Source: Diogma glabrata
Taxonomy: Eukaryota > Arthropoda > Insecta > Diptera > Cylindrotomidae
DNA: 64,000 bases
Assembly (NCBI GenBank): GCA_963693315.1
Contig: OY856186.1
Location: 130,634,451 to 130,698,450 of the forward strand
Reading direction: 5' to 3'
In this document: piece by piece, positions 46,330-57,050 of the stretch
Position numbering within the stretch: position 1 is the first letter of the stretch
Layout of the letters: every line of letters begins with the position of its first letter
The notes under the pieces: generated by a model
Told to the model about the DNA's origin: nothing
The model's input: the letters and a program-made list of their open reading frames with translations, nothing else
Databases searched by the model: none
Made by a program: the position numbers and the translations under genes

Positions 46330-49185
46330 TCATGCTCCATGTAGGAGCGTTGCCAGGCTAATCAGCTTTGAATATTCACCACGGTCATTCGCAACAGCGA
46401 CATAATTACCATGGCAGCCGATTTTTTTAAGGTCGTTTATTACGTCAGTCTCCCATTGTAGTCGTGGTCTTCCTCGCGGTCTACCACTCCCTGGGGTACT
46501 AACGTACATTTTTCTAATCATTTCAGACTGTGAATCGGCTCGTAGAACATGCCCAAACCAAGCAATCCTGTTAGAACGGATACAACCTATTATATCAGGA
46601 CCCTCAAGAAGGTCTCTGATCTCAAAGCTATACCGGGTTTTATACTCTCCATCGTCTGTCTTAAGTGAACCAAAAATGTAGCGTAGGATCTTACGCTCAA
46701 ATACAGATAAATGCGATTCGTCATTTTGTGTAATGGTCCACGTTTGTGACCCATACATCACAACCGGTCTAATCAATGTCTTGTATAACTTGAGCTTGGT
46801 GTTAGTTGATACATACGGTGATCCAAGGAGAGGTTTAATTGAGTAGAAAGCTCGATTACCTGCAGCGATTCGAGCTTTAATATCTGTAAGTATGCTGTTG
46901 TTTGAGTCAAGCATTGATCCCAAATATTTAAAAGATTCAACTCCCTCAATTCGTTCATCGCCGCACATTAAATCTTTCTTCTCAGCCTCTCTTGAAACAT
47001 TCATATGTTTGGTTTTATTGTAGTTAATTTGAAGACCAGTTTTCCTAGCACCACTCTCAAGCGACTTGAAAGTCTTACTCATAACAGCTTCACTTCGGCC
47101 GAGGATGACAACATCATCAGCGTAAGCAATCATCTGTACTGAGTTTATTGACAAGATATTGTTATTAGTCGGTAGTTTCTTTTGACGGCACACATATTCC
47201 AAGGCTAGATTAAAAAGTATAGGAGAGATAGCATCACCTTGTCTTAATCCGGAGTCGACTTTAAAAATTTTTGATATTTCGTTCTCTACTCGCACACAGC
47301 ATTGAGAGTTCTGTACTGTCATTTCGCAAAGTGATACCAGTTTACCAGGAATTCCCATTGACATCAGAGCAGACCATAGAGTCTCTCGTTCGAGAGAGTC
47401 GTAGGCCTGCCTGAAATCAATGAAAAGTTGGTGCACAGGTATGTTGAACTCTCGACACTTTTCCAAAATCATCCTTATCGAGAAAAGTGCATCGGTGGTA
47501 CCTCGGCCCCGCCGGAAACCACACTGATATTCTCCAAACAGTTGTTCAGCAAAAGGATTGATTTTGGATAGCAAAATGTAGGAAAAGATCTTATATGCTG
47601 TGCAGAGGAGAGCGATTCCTCTGTAGTTTGCACATTGTAGGCGATTACCTTTTTTATGGATTGGTATCAGTATAGCTGTGTTCCAGTCCTGTGGCATGGT
47701 TTCAGTCCTCCATATCATTTGAACAAGTTCAAACAATCTTGAGGATAGAGTTTCGCCACCATGTACAATCATTTCGGATGTTATACCGTCGATACCAGGT
47801 GCTTTATTGCATTCTAATTTTGACAGCGCCGCATCGAATTCCTCTTTGGTGGGTTCGTCTACATGTACCTTTGACGCACGAATAAGCTTTGCTCGAAGAT
47901 TCTCAAAATAAGCGGCCCAAGTATCTAAAATATTTTTAAGGTCTACTTGTAGCTCCCCATCTTCGTTTTGAATAGCAGTCGATCTAGTTTGAGGGCCCTT
48001 CTTTAAGGTTTTAACCTGTTGAAAGAAGTTACGCGATTGATGTTCCTTATTGAAGCTTTCAATCTCCTCACACTGTCTCTTCCACCATTCTCTCTTCGTT
48101 CGTCTACATAGCTCTGTAACGGCTTGTCTTGCCAGTTTATAGTTCTCCTTCGTGGACCTGGTATTGCGTCCTTGTAGACACTTCAGATAGCAATCTCTTT
48201 TGTATTGAATAGCGTCAAGGCATGCTTGATCCATCCATGGCTTCTGGGAGTGGTTCTGTGGTCGTCCAAGTATTCCCTCAGCAGCGCTTAAAACAGCATC
48301 TTTGAGCAAATACCATGACTTATCGACGTCTCCATTAATGGTTTCTGATTTCTCCAATGTTTCGGCAATATGGATTTGATATTTTTCTTCTGTTTCAGCA
48401 TTCTTTAATGATGAGATGTTAAAACGTTTCCATTGATTGAATTTTGGAATGCCTGGATTTGTGGAGTGGAACCTTATCGTTGCACATACAAGGAAGTGAT
48501 CACTTCCAATGTATGCACCTCTAAAGGATCGCACATCCCGAACGCTCGAAAAGAAACGTGCTGTTACTAGAACGTGATCAATTTGACTTCGAGTGTTTCC
48601 ATTCGGTGAGACCCAAGTCTGTTTATGAATTGATCGATGCGGAAAGAACGTCCCGGCAATTTTCAAATTATTTGATAATGCAAACTCAGTCATTCTCTCA
48701 CCATTATCATTCGAATACAAATGCAGGCTGTTGGGACCCACCACATTTCCATAAGAGATATCTCTTCCAACCTGTCCATTAAAGTCACCAAGAACCATAA
48801 TGAAGTCGCGTGTGGGTGTTTGTTTCATAGCCTCTTCCAGTGCTATGTAGAAATCATCCTTCTCGTCGACGGTCTTAGCTTCAGTAGGTGCATGCACGGC
48901 AATAAGAGAAATATTGTTATATGTCCCACGTACACGTATGTAGCAGATCCTCTCACTGACCGGGATGAATTTCATCACGGCTTCTTGTATGCGTGCACCA
49001 ACAAGAAACCCAGTACCAAATTCTCTTCGAGAAGGATGACCACTACAGTATAGAGAGTGACTATCCAAATCTTGTTTTCCGATTATCGGCTGTCTCATTT
49101 CTTGTAGAGCAATAATATCCTTCCTATACCTCTCAGCCTCTGTTTCCAGACTTATAATAGCATCAGGAGCGCTCAGGCTGCGCAC
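46330..49185 (-). CDS. RTE endonuclease-reverse transcriptase (951 codons, start lost)
   Basis: Open from a GTG at 49185, but the frame continues upstream. The family motif GTWNVRSLSAPDA has its tryptophan codon TGG changed to TGA at 49189-49191, which separates an upstream GREKGPDYRIGT stretch. Endonuclease motifs are IIALQEMRQP (catalytic glutamate), FIMVLGDFNGQVG, TRSQIDHVLV and YIGSDHFLV (SDH). The RT has CANYRGIALLCTAYKIFS, CGFRRGRGTTDALFSIR, HQLFIDFRQAYDSLER, GLRQGDAISPILFNLALE and MIAYADDVVILG (YADD). The C-terminus reads WFGHVLRADS and GSGRPRGRPRLQWETDV and ends LLHGA. All catalytic motifs survive; the premature stop is the only lesion I noticed. Confidence 0.9.
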   Translation of the reverse strand: MRSLSAPDAIISLETEAERYRKDIIALQEMRQPIIGKQDLDSHSLYCSGHPSRREFGTGFLVGARIQEAVMKFIPVSERICYIRVRGTYNNISLIAVHAPTEAKTVDEKDDFYIALEEAMKQTPTRDFIMVLGDFNGQVGRDISYGNVVGPNSLHLYSNDNGERMTEFALSNNLKIAGTFFPHRSIHKQTWVSPNGNTRSQIDHVLVTARFFSSVRDVRSFRGAYIGSDHFLVCATIRFHSTNPGIPKFNQWKRFNISSLKNAETEEKYQIHIAETLEKSETINGDVDKSWYLLKDAVLSAAEGILGRPQNHSQKPWMDQACLDAIQYKRDCYLKCLQGRNTRSTKENYKLARQAVTELCRRTKREWWKRQCEEIESFNKEHQSRNFFQQVKTLKKGPQTRSTAIQNEDGELQVDLKNILDTWAAYFENLRAKLIRASKVHVDEPTKEEFDAALSKLECNKAPGIDGITSEMIVHGGETLSSRLFELVQMIWRTETMPQDWNTAILIPIHKKGNRLQCANYRGIALLCTAYKIFSYILLSKINPFAEQLFGEYQCGFRRGRGTTDALFSIRMILEKCREFNIPVHQLFIDFRQAYDSLERETLWSALMSMGIPGKLVSLCEMTVQNSQCCVRVENEISKIFKVDSGLRQGDAISPILFNLALEYVCRQKKLPTNNNILSINSVQMIAYADDVVILGRSEAVMSKTFKSLESGARKTGLQINYNKTKHMNVSREAEKKDLMCGDERIEGVESFKYLGSMLDSNNSILTDIKARIAAGNRAFYSIKPLLGSPYVSTNTKLKLYKTLIRPVVMYGSQTWTITQNDESHLSVFERKILRYIFGSLKTDDGEYKTRYSFEIRDLLEGPDIIGCIRSNRIAWFGHVLRADSQSEMIRKMYVSTPGSGRPRGRPRLQWETDVINDLKKIGCHGNYVAVANDRGEYSKLISLATLLHGA

Positions 49186-49619
49186 GTTTCACGTTCCGAT
49201 TCGGTAGTCTGGTCCTTTTTCACGTCCAGGTAAAATTCTGTTTTTGTCCGGGTCTGTTATTCTTTTCTGATAACCAAATTTAACATATTAGTTTTTTTCC
49301 GGGGTTAGGGTGTTAACCTTAGGCCCAACCCAAATTGTCGTGAATGGGTCCGTTCTGCATATTAAGGTCACCAGAAACAACCTTTTTACACGTTTATATA
49401 GCGAGCCGCTTGATTCAAGACAGACGCCCGCTCCAAGCCGCCCCTGACATGGAGAACAGACGCTTGAGTTGCATTGGTTGTAAGGCGCCAATTCGCCGTG
49501 ATGTAGCGTCATTGACTAAGCAGTTTTTACTCTGCTCGTCTCCAATACACCAACCTAATTCTGTCAGCATTACCCAGGCAGCACGGCGTGGACGTCGAAT
49601 TTAGGATTTCGCTACCCTC
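49186..49619 (-). other. 5' region of the RTE element
   Basis: Continues the reading frame upstream of the TGA. A further minus-strand frame at 49288-49512 (HHGELAPYNQCNSSVCSPCQ, then GRLGAGVCLESSGSLYKR) has a diverged counterpart in the decayed copy near 40100-40300. It could be part of the family's 5' leader or an extra small ORF. Confidence 0.5.
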
Positions 49620-49660
49620 ACTGAAAATGTTCATTATTTATATAGACAGAAACATGTATT

Positions 49661-49905
49661 ATTAATTGATATTGTGTGACTTAATACAAACACTGTTATT
49701 TTATATATGTGTTATTATGGTTATCCATATTATTCACTGTTCGTGTGCTTTTGTCACTTTTGAATTAAAATGCAATATTTAAAAATATACTTTTTTACTG
49801 TTTATTTTTAATTTTATTTTATTAATAATAAAATTATCTAAATATCTAAATCCATATCCAGCCCAAGTTAACAAATCATCTTAAAATTAGGAACAATAAC
49901 ATATT
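49661..49905. other. AT-rich spacer
   Basis: Nothing recognised. Confidence 0.5.
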
Positions 49906-49909
49906 TATG

Positions 49910-50505
49910 ATACTACCAGTGTAAACTACTGTAGAGTTTTTAAAAGTGATATTACATCTTTTTGATTAGTAGCCCGAATAATTGCTGTACCAGCAACAAT
50001 CATATTTGCTCCAGCTTTAGCACACTCATTAATTGTTTCTGGCCCAACTCCTCGATCAACCTCTATATCTGATGTTGGGGTAATTTTCACGTGGCCATTC
50101 CACTTTTGGCATTATATCACTCATAAATTTTGACCACCAAAACAAGGTTCAGCGGTCATAATTAAAATCATATCAGCTAAGGGAATGTACTCTTTCACAA
50201 GCTCAACCGGAGTGCATGGTTTAAAAGCTGAAACCTTCATTCCAGCGTCTTTAACTTTCCTTGAAACATCTGCAACTATTGTTTGAACCGGTTCAACATG
50301 AAAAGTACATTGATCAACACCAGCATCGGCCATTGGTTCTATCCACTGATCTGGATTCGATACCATCATATGAGTTTCACTCATAAATTTTTGACCACCA
50401 AAACCGGGTTCAATGGTCATAAGTAAAATCATATCAGCTAAGGGAATGTACTCTTTCACAAGCTCAGCCGGAGTGTCTGGTTTTAAAGCTAAATAAAACA
50501 TAATT
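49910..50505 (-). pseudogene. RPE: Ribulose-phosphate 3-epimerase pseudogene (rearranged)
   Basis: The minus strand encodes recognisable pieces of RPE, the pentose-phosphate enzyme interconverting ribulose 5-phosphate and xylulose 5-phosphate. Order read: LKPDTPAELVKEYIPLADMI...EPGFGGQKFMSE; then HMMVSNPDQWIEPMADAGVD; then a second, diverged FKPCTPVELVKEYIP...EPCFGGQ; then MPKVEWPREN; then, after a frame change, GVGPETINECAKAGANMIVA to a stop. The segment around the EPGFGG phosphate-binding loop is duplicated (50120-50240 and 50380-50500), once before and once after the HMMV segment. The N-terminal ~70 residues are absent. One loop reads EPCFGG. Both duplicate segments start after an AG preceded by T-rich sequence, so an exon boundary is possible. 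Frame breaks near 50060-50130 support a pseudogene. Confidence 0.85.
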
Positions 50506-50744
50506 CCATAATTCCTAAATAAAACATAAAAACATAGTTGATACTATATAACAATTATTAATCAAATAAGTTTAATAATTAATAATTATTAATCATTTAA
50601 GTTTAACTTAACTTTTTCTTTTCATTTAACTGTAGTAATTTAAGATAATAACTACTACGTTATATATTAAAATATTAAAAGTTATATATTAAATATTAAT
50701 ATTAATATTAAAAGTTATATATTAAAAATAACAAAATCAACCTT

Positions 50745-51060
50745 GATTTGGAAGAAATAATATTTATTGAATGTTTTCAAAATATAAAGTATCTGTCAAA
50801 ATTTTCAAATAGGAAAGTAGGTAAGGTAGTTTAAGTAAGGTAGGAATGTAAAATGTATTTCGAAAAAAGGAAATCAATGCCATCTCTATTAAAAATTACC
50901 GTCGTAGTTACGACGAATTTTTAAATGAAAATAAAATCTCATTCCATAAATATTAAATTATTTCTGTTTTTCGTTGTTTTTTTTCAGTTTTTTAGTTTTA
51001 AAATATGTTACAATTTCAGTTTTAAAGAATATTTTAATGCTTTGAGCCATATAATGACTA
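50745..51060. repeat. Direct repeat, copy A (interrupted by a LINE tail)
   Basis: Shares CATTCCATAAATATTAAATT, AGTTTTAAAATATGTTAC and GCTTTGAGCCATATAA with 51780-52090, offset by about 1030 bp. The LINE fragment follows directly. Confidence 0.7.
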
Positions 51061-51660
51061 TACTATTTAATCTGGATTCGGATTCCTTTACTAAACTAAA
51101 GATTGCATTTAATTCCTGTATACGATACATTTTCGGCCTGAGAAAATTTGATCATGTCTGTGAATACTCAACATCAATCCTTGGTTGAAGTTTGAAACAA
51201 TTTTTTGACTTTATAATTGCCGTTTTTATTCAGCTTAAAATGCCAAGTTGCCTATATAGTAAATTGGATTTTTCTAGATCGGTCCGCACTGGTCATTTAC
51301 TTGTGCTATACAACAATTGGAAACAGTGCCACGGGTCCCTCTTTGTGTATGGTATCTCTAAAGTTTAGAATAAATTCCTATCGCCATTCGTGAACTGGGT
51401 TTCCTTAACTAAATTCAAGAAAGAAGCTTTTATTTTTATTAAGGAAAAGTTTTGATTTCGAGTATTTTTAACCTTTTGTTTCTTTTATTTCTTGACAAAT
51501 TTTATTACATGATGTAAGCGTTTTCTTTTTTAATTGTAAATATTGTATGATTTTATAGGCGGGGATTTTGTAAATATTGGTTGTCATTCTGAGCAGACGC
51601 AATGATTTGTATAAATTAAGTCTGTATATTGGTGTAAATAAATAAATAAATAAATATAAT
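51061..51660 (+). pseudogene. Jockey/CR1-type LINE, C-terminal fragment with (AAAT)n tail
   Basis: Reads DSDSFTKLKIAFNSCIRYIF and GLRKFDHVCEYSTSILG, a stop, then FSRSVRTGHLLVLYNNWKQ, LFVYGISKV and a stop. This is the characteristic post-RT segment of Jockey/CR1-like LINEs, now broken by stops. The 3' end carries GGTGTAAATAAATAAATAAA, a microsatellite tail typical of such elements. No catalytic domain is left. Confidence 0.75.
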
Positions 51661-51779
51661 AAATATAACAATACATTGTTTTTATTCAAACCTTTGATAA
51701 TGTTGTCTTGTAGATATAATCGCCATATAATCACCTAAACTTTCCAAATTACATTATTGAAAATACAAATCAGCTGCTC

Positions 51780-52090
51780 ACAGGTGTCAAACTTTTGAAG
51801 TAGGAAAGTAGGTAAAGTAGTTTCGGAAAGAAGTATTGATTGAATGTATATATTTAAAAAAAGGAAGTGCATGCCATCTCTACTAAAACGTATGTTAACT
51901 ACGCCGAATTTTTAGTGAAAATTAAGTGAAAGTTAAGTGAAAATAAAAGCTCATTCCATAAATATTAAATTATTTCTATTTTTCGTTCTTTTTTCAGCTT
52001 TTTAGTTTTAAAATATGTTACCATTTCAGATTTAAAGAATATTTATATGCTTTGAGCCATATAACGGCTATAATATTATTACAATGGTGA
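51780..52090. repeat. Direct repeat, copy B
   Basis: Uninterrupted counterpart of 50745-51060. Confidence 0.7.
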
Positions 52091-52682
52091 AATAAAGCAG
52101 TTCGAAATTAGATTTTTTCATGGTTAGCTGTAAGATAAGTGCTCGTCAAAATTTTGTTTGAGCTATTTTTTTTGAGTAATTTTTTTTGTTGTATTAAAAA
52201 ACTCGCAAATTTCTACCGAAATTTATGATACTTATCAAATAAAGTATAATATCCACGGTGTGAAACGTAATTATTATTTTATAGGTGAAATGTCATTTTA
52301 TGAAATTTGTAAACATTGTGTTTTCTTGCGATTTTTAGCTTGTAAGATTCATTTCTGATATTTAATAAATTAAAGTGTATGTAGTAATTGTTGATTATAA
52401 TATGGATATGTTTTGTATAGCATAATAAAGGAATAGGACATGAAAAACGTAGTCAACTTAGACGTTTGGTTTTCGTGAGAGAATTATTTAAAAAAGACGT
52501 TATGGAATAAAACTTATATGTATTTTATGCTGTTCAAAAACAGTGGCAGGGCTGGTCTAAATCTAGTTTAATTTTCTCTGGGTTGTAAATTTCATTTTAA
52601 AAACTAAAACGCTAATATCAAATATAAAATTGACAGTACGGTATTTTGATATATCAATTTTATTCTAGTGTCAAGTTAGGTT
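52091..52682. other. AT-rich spacer, nothing recognised
   Basis: No gene or repeat boundary seen. Confidence 0.5.
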
Positions 52683-52795
52683 TGGTTTCCCACCGAAACA
52701 TTATCTTAATATAATATGAACGGTGAGAAATCAAACTGATATCAAATATTTGCTATACTACATAGTAAATTTCTGCGGTGGGAAACTAGTATCAG
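52683..52795. repeat. Foldback island 9
   Basis: GGTTTCCCACCG near 52690 is inverted twice: CGGTGAGAAATC near 52720 and CGGTGGGAAAC near 52780. Imperfect nested hairpins. Confidence 0.5.
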
Positions 52796-52869
52796 TCAAA
52801 ACTTAAATCAAAGAATAGTTTTAAGAACGAATTCCAAGAGAAATAGTTTTAAAGAATAGTAGGTTCTTG

Positions 52870-52980
52870 TATGAGCTTAGAATGAAGGCAATTCTTCACG
52901 AGGATGAAGTTTCGCGAAACGAGCGTAGCGAGTGGACGGAATCATGCGAGTGAAGAATTGCCATCATCCTAAGCGAACAC
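52870..52980. repeat. Foldback island 10
   Basis: Arms AAGGCAATTCTTCACG and GTGAAGAATTGCCATC pair over about 26 bp together with GCTTAG / CTAAGC. The centre (TTCGCGAAACGAGCGTAGCG) is GC-rich. Confidence 0.7.
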
Positions 52981-53138
52981 AAAATGCTATATTATCCACG
53001 ACTGTAAAATATTTCGTTTAATTTTCAGTTTTCATGCAAAAATTTGTATCGCCATATTGAAATAAAAACATCAAAGATAGCGAAAAACAAAACAAGTTTG
53101 TTGTTTAATTAGTTAGGGGAATATTTAATAAACTATAT

Positions 53139-53691
53139 AGACTAAGAGCCCGCGACGGCCAGACCTTCGTTATTTTATAAAAGCTGAAATTTTCTCTGTG
53201 CATACCCCCTACTCAGGTAGTAACGATTAGCGACATATGAACTTTGGATCATAGTGGCTTTGGCAGGGAGCAGGTAACAAAGGGGCCTCCAAAGTTTCGT
53301 GAAAGTATAAAAGCTAATTTTTTTATATATTCTTCGGGATAGTATTAGAAGTCCCGTCACCCATTGCCAGACACTTACTATCGTGGAAACCCCTTGCCAG
53401 AAACCCTTAAAGTTTAAAGTTTAAGGGTGTCTGGCATGGGGTTCCCACGATAGTAAGTGTCTGGCAATGGATGACGTGACTTCTAATACTATCCCGAAGA
53501 ATATATAAAAAATTAGCTTTTATACTTTCACGAAACTTTGGAGGCCCCTTTGGAACCTGCGCCCTGCCAAAGCCACTATGATCCAAAGTTCATATGTCGC
53601 TAATCTTTCCTACCTGAGTAGGGGGTATGCGCAGAAAAACTTTCAGCTTTTATAAAATAACGAAGGTCTGGCCGTCGCGGGCTCTTTGTCT
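53139..53691. mobile_element. 553-bp near-perfect palindromic element
   Basis: Arms of about 275 bp meet with essentially no spacer at about 53415 (CCCTTAAA...TTTAAGGG). Terminal AGACTAAGAGCCCGCGACGG pairs with CCGTCGCGGGCTCTTTGTCT, and blocks such as AACTTTGGATCATAGTGGCT and CACGATAGTAAGTGTCTGGC recur inverted. A few mismatches and one small indel. A transcript would form a long hairpin. Foldback/MITE of unknown family; no reading frame of interest. Confidence 0.9.
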
Positions 53692-54244
53692 AATAGAGCT
53701 GTTACAGAATTTTAATCAAATTCACTAGTTGTGGAATGAATACAATTACAATGGAAGACATACGCATGGAAAGCATATATTCTTTAGTAGTCGTGGATAA
53801 AATAGTTTCTAGTATACAAGAAGATGCATTAATATAAATCATTGAGTTCAAATTAAACTTCATTAAGGAGTTTTATAGTTTAAAAATAAAGTTTTAATTT
53901 AATAATTATTAACCATACGTGTGTTGAAAAAAAAAGAGTTACTAACGAATAAAAGTGTCAATACAACAAAAAAATAAAATAAAATAATCATTTTACAAAT
54001 AAATTCGTAAAACAAAAATTAAAACTAAAGTGGTTAGATTGAAATTAAATAAAAAGTTCTTCTATATTTTATAAACAAAGTTTAAGTGTTTTATTTAAAT
54101 TAACCTAACCCCAGGTATAACACTGATGTGGAAGGTAAGCATACTAGTACAACACATTTTATTTAAATAAATAAAAACGATAATAAATTTAATCAAAAAT
54201 GGCCTCTAAGCCTAACAAAAAGCATATTTGAAAATGTAATTTTA
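53692..54244. other. AT-rich spacer, nothing recognised
   Basis: No gene or repeat boundary seen. Confidence 0.5.
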
Positions 54245-54337
54245 TCGATACCGGCTGCCATGGTAATTACAATACTGTTCCAAATAACCATGGTGAATAT
54301 TTGAAGCTGGTAGCTCCCAACGCTTCTCCATCGAGCA
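54245..54337 (+). pseudogene. RTE 3'-end fragment
   Basis: CGGCTGCCATGGTAATTA, ACCATGGTGAATATTTGAAG and CATCGAGCATAAA match the last ~90 bp of the RTE coding region in the plus orientation, well diverged. An old 5'-truncated insertion. Confidence 0.65.
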
Positions 54338-55325
54338 TAAATATCACAGAAAGAACAAGCGCATAAAGGGAATTATATCTCGAAAAAAATATTTAGAGAC
54401 AACTAACCATAGTCGCTAATTAGCATAACAGGCATATATTTCAATAACATTGTGACAAACAAATGTATCTCATCTATAAAAGATTAGTTACTTCATGAAA
54501 ATTTTATCCTGTTTTGTTTTGTTTGACTATTGTACATTCTTTGTTTTACTAAATATTTATTTTGCCAGAAATAAACCAATTCTACAATTTCAGGTTCTTT
54601 CTAAAGAAAAGGCATATACTTTTTCAACGGAATCTTTCTTGACACATCGTAGCAGGTTTCACCAAAAGAATCAATTTATTATACCAAAACTGTTGCATCC
54701 TCAAAATCTCCTCTCCATGAAAACCACGCAAATTTTTTTACACATTTTAAAACCTCAAATTTTTCATTTTAGTCATTTTCTTTTGAGTTCGTGAAATAAA
54801 ATTTGGTCTTAGCTTCTACTCTTTTCTCTTGTTAAATTTAAATAAATTTTACACAAGATATACTAAAGTCCAAAACGACATTTTATTACCAACTGAGACT
54901 CTTGAAAATGTTTGTTCATTTCCTCCTTTTTTTTCTTTTATGTTGAAAATGAAAATAAAATTTTCTAAACTCGAATTGAATAACAATTTTGTGGGTACGT
55001 ATATATTGTTATTATGGAAATTAGATAAATGGGCAAGAAATAATAAACTTAAAAAAATGGTTTTGTTAAAAGAAAGATTTTCACGAAAAATTTGTTTTCC
55101 TGTTAATTGTCTTGTTTGAGTTATGGTTCTTTTTGTTTTGATTATTTTTTGACAAAAACAACTTCTATAAAAACAAATAAAATAAAATTTTGTTTACCAA
55201 TTGGGTTGTATTGGCCTTATGGTAAGCAATAAAAATTATTTTAAATGTAAATTCGTTGGACATATTATTCTCAGTTAAATTAAGAATTTTTTAAACGATT
55301 GGGATACACATTTCATACAAAACAT
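54338..55325. other. AT-rich spacer
   Basis: Two open frames of 96-99 codons (54495-54794 and 54829-55119) are F/L/K-rich with no recognisable motif; not supported as genes. Confidence 0.45.
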
Positions 55326-55493
55326 TAAGGGGCTGGAATCTCACAGCTCTGAGATATCAAGACTTCGGTCTGGGTTAAAGATTTTGATATAGTTTTCGAC
55401 AAAAAACTTTTATGAGGACATTGGTTTTAGTTTTGTGTAGCGATGTATATCAAACAGAAAACTCTTTGTTAAAGTACATGTATTTTTATATCC
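55326..55493 (-). mobile_element. HINE-like repeat, 3'-end fragment (copy 6a)
   Basis: Starts with the hairpin end AGGGGCTGGAATCTCACAGC and GACTTCGGTCTGGG and continues for ~165 bp of the 3' block, then breaks off. Confidence 0.75.
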
Positions 55494-55560
55494 AGTGGCG
55501 GATTACCATAGAGGCGGAAGAGGCGGCCTTTCAAAATTGTTTTTTGTTTAAATAGGTTTA
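55494..55560. mobile_element. Possible hAT end
   Basis: CAGTGGCGGATTACCATAGA resembles hAT terminal sequences that begin CAGTGGCG. Only one end is visible and it sits between two HINE-like pieces. Confidence 0.35.
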
Positions 55561-55593
55561 CAATTCTTTAAACAGGTTTTCGTTAAATAGGTT

Positions 55594-57050
55594 TTCAATG
55601 GGAAGAGCCGAAAGGACGATGTGTTCGATAATTGTACCGGAAGAAAACAAGGAAATTTGCATATTTTTTGCTTAAAACGGTCATTTTAAGTGATTACGAA
55701 TAGAAACATTGAATTTGAAGAAATCTTAATGGTCGGGATTGGTATGTGAGACAAAAACTAGATTATTGCGTTATAAGGTTGCCAAAAAAATGTTGTGCGT
55801 CAAAAGAAAGATTTTAATTTATTTTTTACCCAACTTTTGTGAAGAAAAAATGAAATTAATTATTTGTGTGACATGAAATTTTATTATTATTATTGAGAAT
55901 TGTGGCATTATAAGTTTGACAAAAAAATAATGTCAAGTGTGTCAAAAAATGATTTTCTTTATTTTTTTTGGAAAATAAAAAAATTAGTTATTTGTATGAT
56001 ATGAAAATGATATTATTATTATTGAGAATTTTATTACATTATAAGTTTGTCAAAAAAATTTTGTCAAGTTTGTCAAAAAAATGATTTAATTTATCAATTT
56101 TTTTTTTTTTTTTTTTAAGTCAATTTTTTGGAAAAAAATGACGTATGACGTAAATGTGACATGAAAAAAATTTTTGAATTTGTTTTACTTAGTTTATGAA
56201 ATATTTTTGGAATTTCGAAAAAAGTTTGTATTTTTAATTTTGTAACAATTTTTGCAATATTTTTAGAATTTTGGAAAAAGTTTTAATATTTGATTTTGTT
56301 ATAATTTTTGCAACACTCTTAGAATTTTGAAAAAAAAAAAAATTGGAATATGTGAATTTTATATATATATATTTTTAGAATTTTGAAATAAGTTTCAAGT
56401 TTTGATTTTGTAAGAATTTTTGGAGTATTTATAGAATTTTGAAAAATTTTAAATTTTTAATTTTATTATAATTTTTATGATTCTGGAAAAAGTTTCAATT
56501 TATGATATTGTTTTAATTTTTGCAATATATTTAGAATTTTGGAAAAAGTTTGAATTTTTGAGTTTTTAAGAGTTGTTGGAATATTATTAGGATTTAGAAA
56601 AAGTTTAAATGTTTGATTTTATTCTAATTTTTGGAATATTTTTGGAATTTTGAAAAAAGTTTAAATTTTTGATTTTGTTACAATTTTTGCAATTTATTTA
56701 GAATTATGTAATATTTTCTCGAAACGCTAAATCGAGAGGTTTTAGAGTAGTTTGCTGATTGTATCATCTTTTCAATAAATTATGTTAAATTATGATCTAT
56801 CATGATTTTCCGGCAACGTATTGATGTTGCGTGTTAGTGTTGTAATAAATTTCGAAATTGAGAAAAAAATGAACAGAGATGAAAACATGTACCTTACCAT
56901 CGCTGCCCAAAACTAAAAACAATGCGCCCAATGTGCCCAAAACAAACAATGCACCCTCATAAAAGTTTTATGCCGAAAACTATATCAAAATCCTTAACCA
57001 AAACCGAAGTCTTGATATCTCAGAGCTTGAGATTTCAGCCCCTCCATATT
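55594..57050 (+). mobile_element. HINE-like repeat, copy 6b (5' truncated)
   Basis: Begins at GGAAGAGCCGAAAGGACG within the 5' block, a variant shared with copy 1. It runs through tandem units (55780-56060) and the AT zone to ACCGAAGTCTTGATATCTCA and CAGCCCCTCCATATTTT. The hairpin loop has lost bases. Confidence 0.75.

Larger units (their letters stand above)
46300..49619 (-). mobile_element. RTE-type non-LTR retrotransposon, nearly complete copy
   Basis: About 3.3 kb in minus orientation. The 3' poly(A) is the T run at 46297-46322. The ORF stop lies only a few bases before it (short 3' UTR, normal for RTE). The 5' end is GAGGGTAGCGAAATCC at 49619. Flanked by a 41-bp duplication of target sequence. 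One long frame encodes endonuclease and RT. A related decayed copy lies at 37.4-40.4 kb and fragments at 44.06 and 54.25 kb. Confidence 0.92.

Noticed and set aside
54495..55119. Two plus-strand frames of 96-99 codons
   Set aside because: F/L/K-rich, no motif, in AT-rich DNA; expected by chance at this composition.
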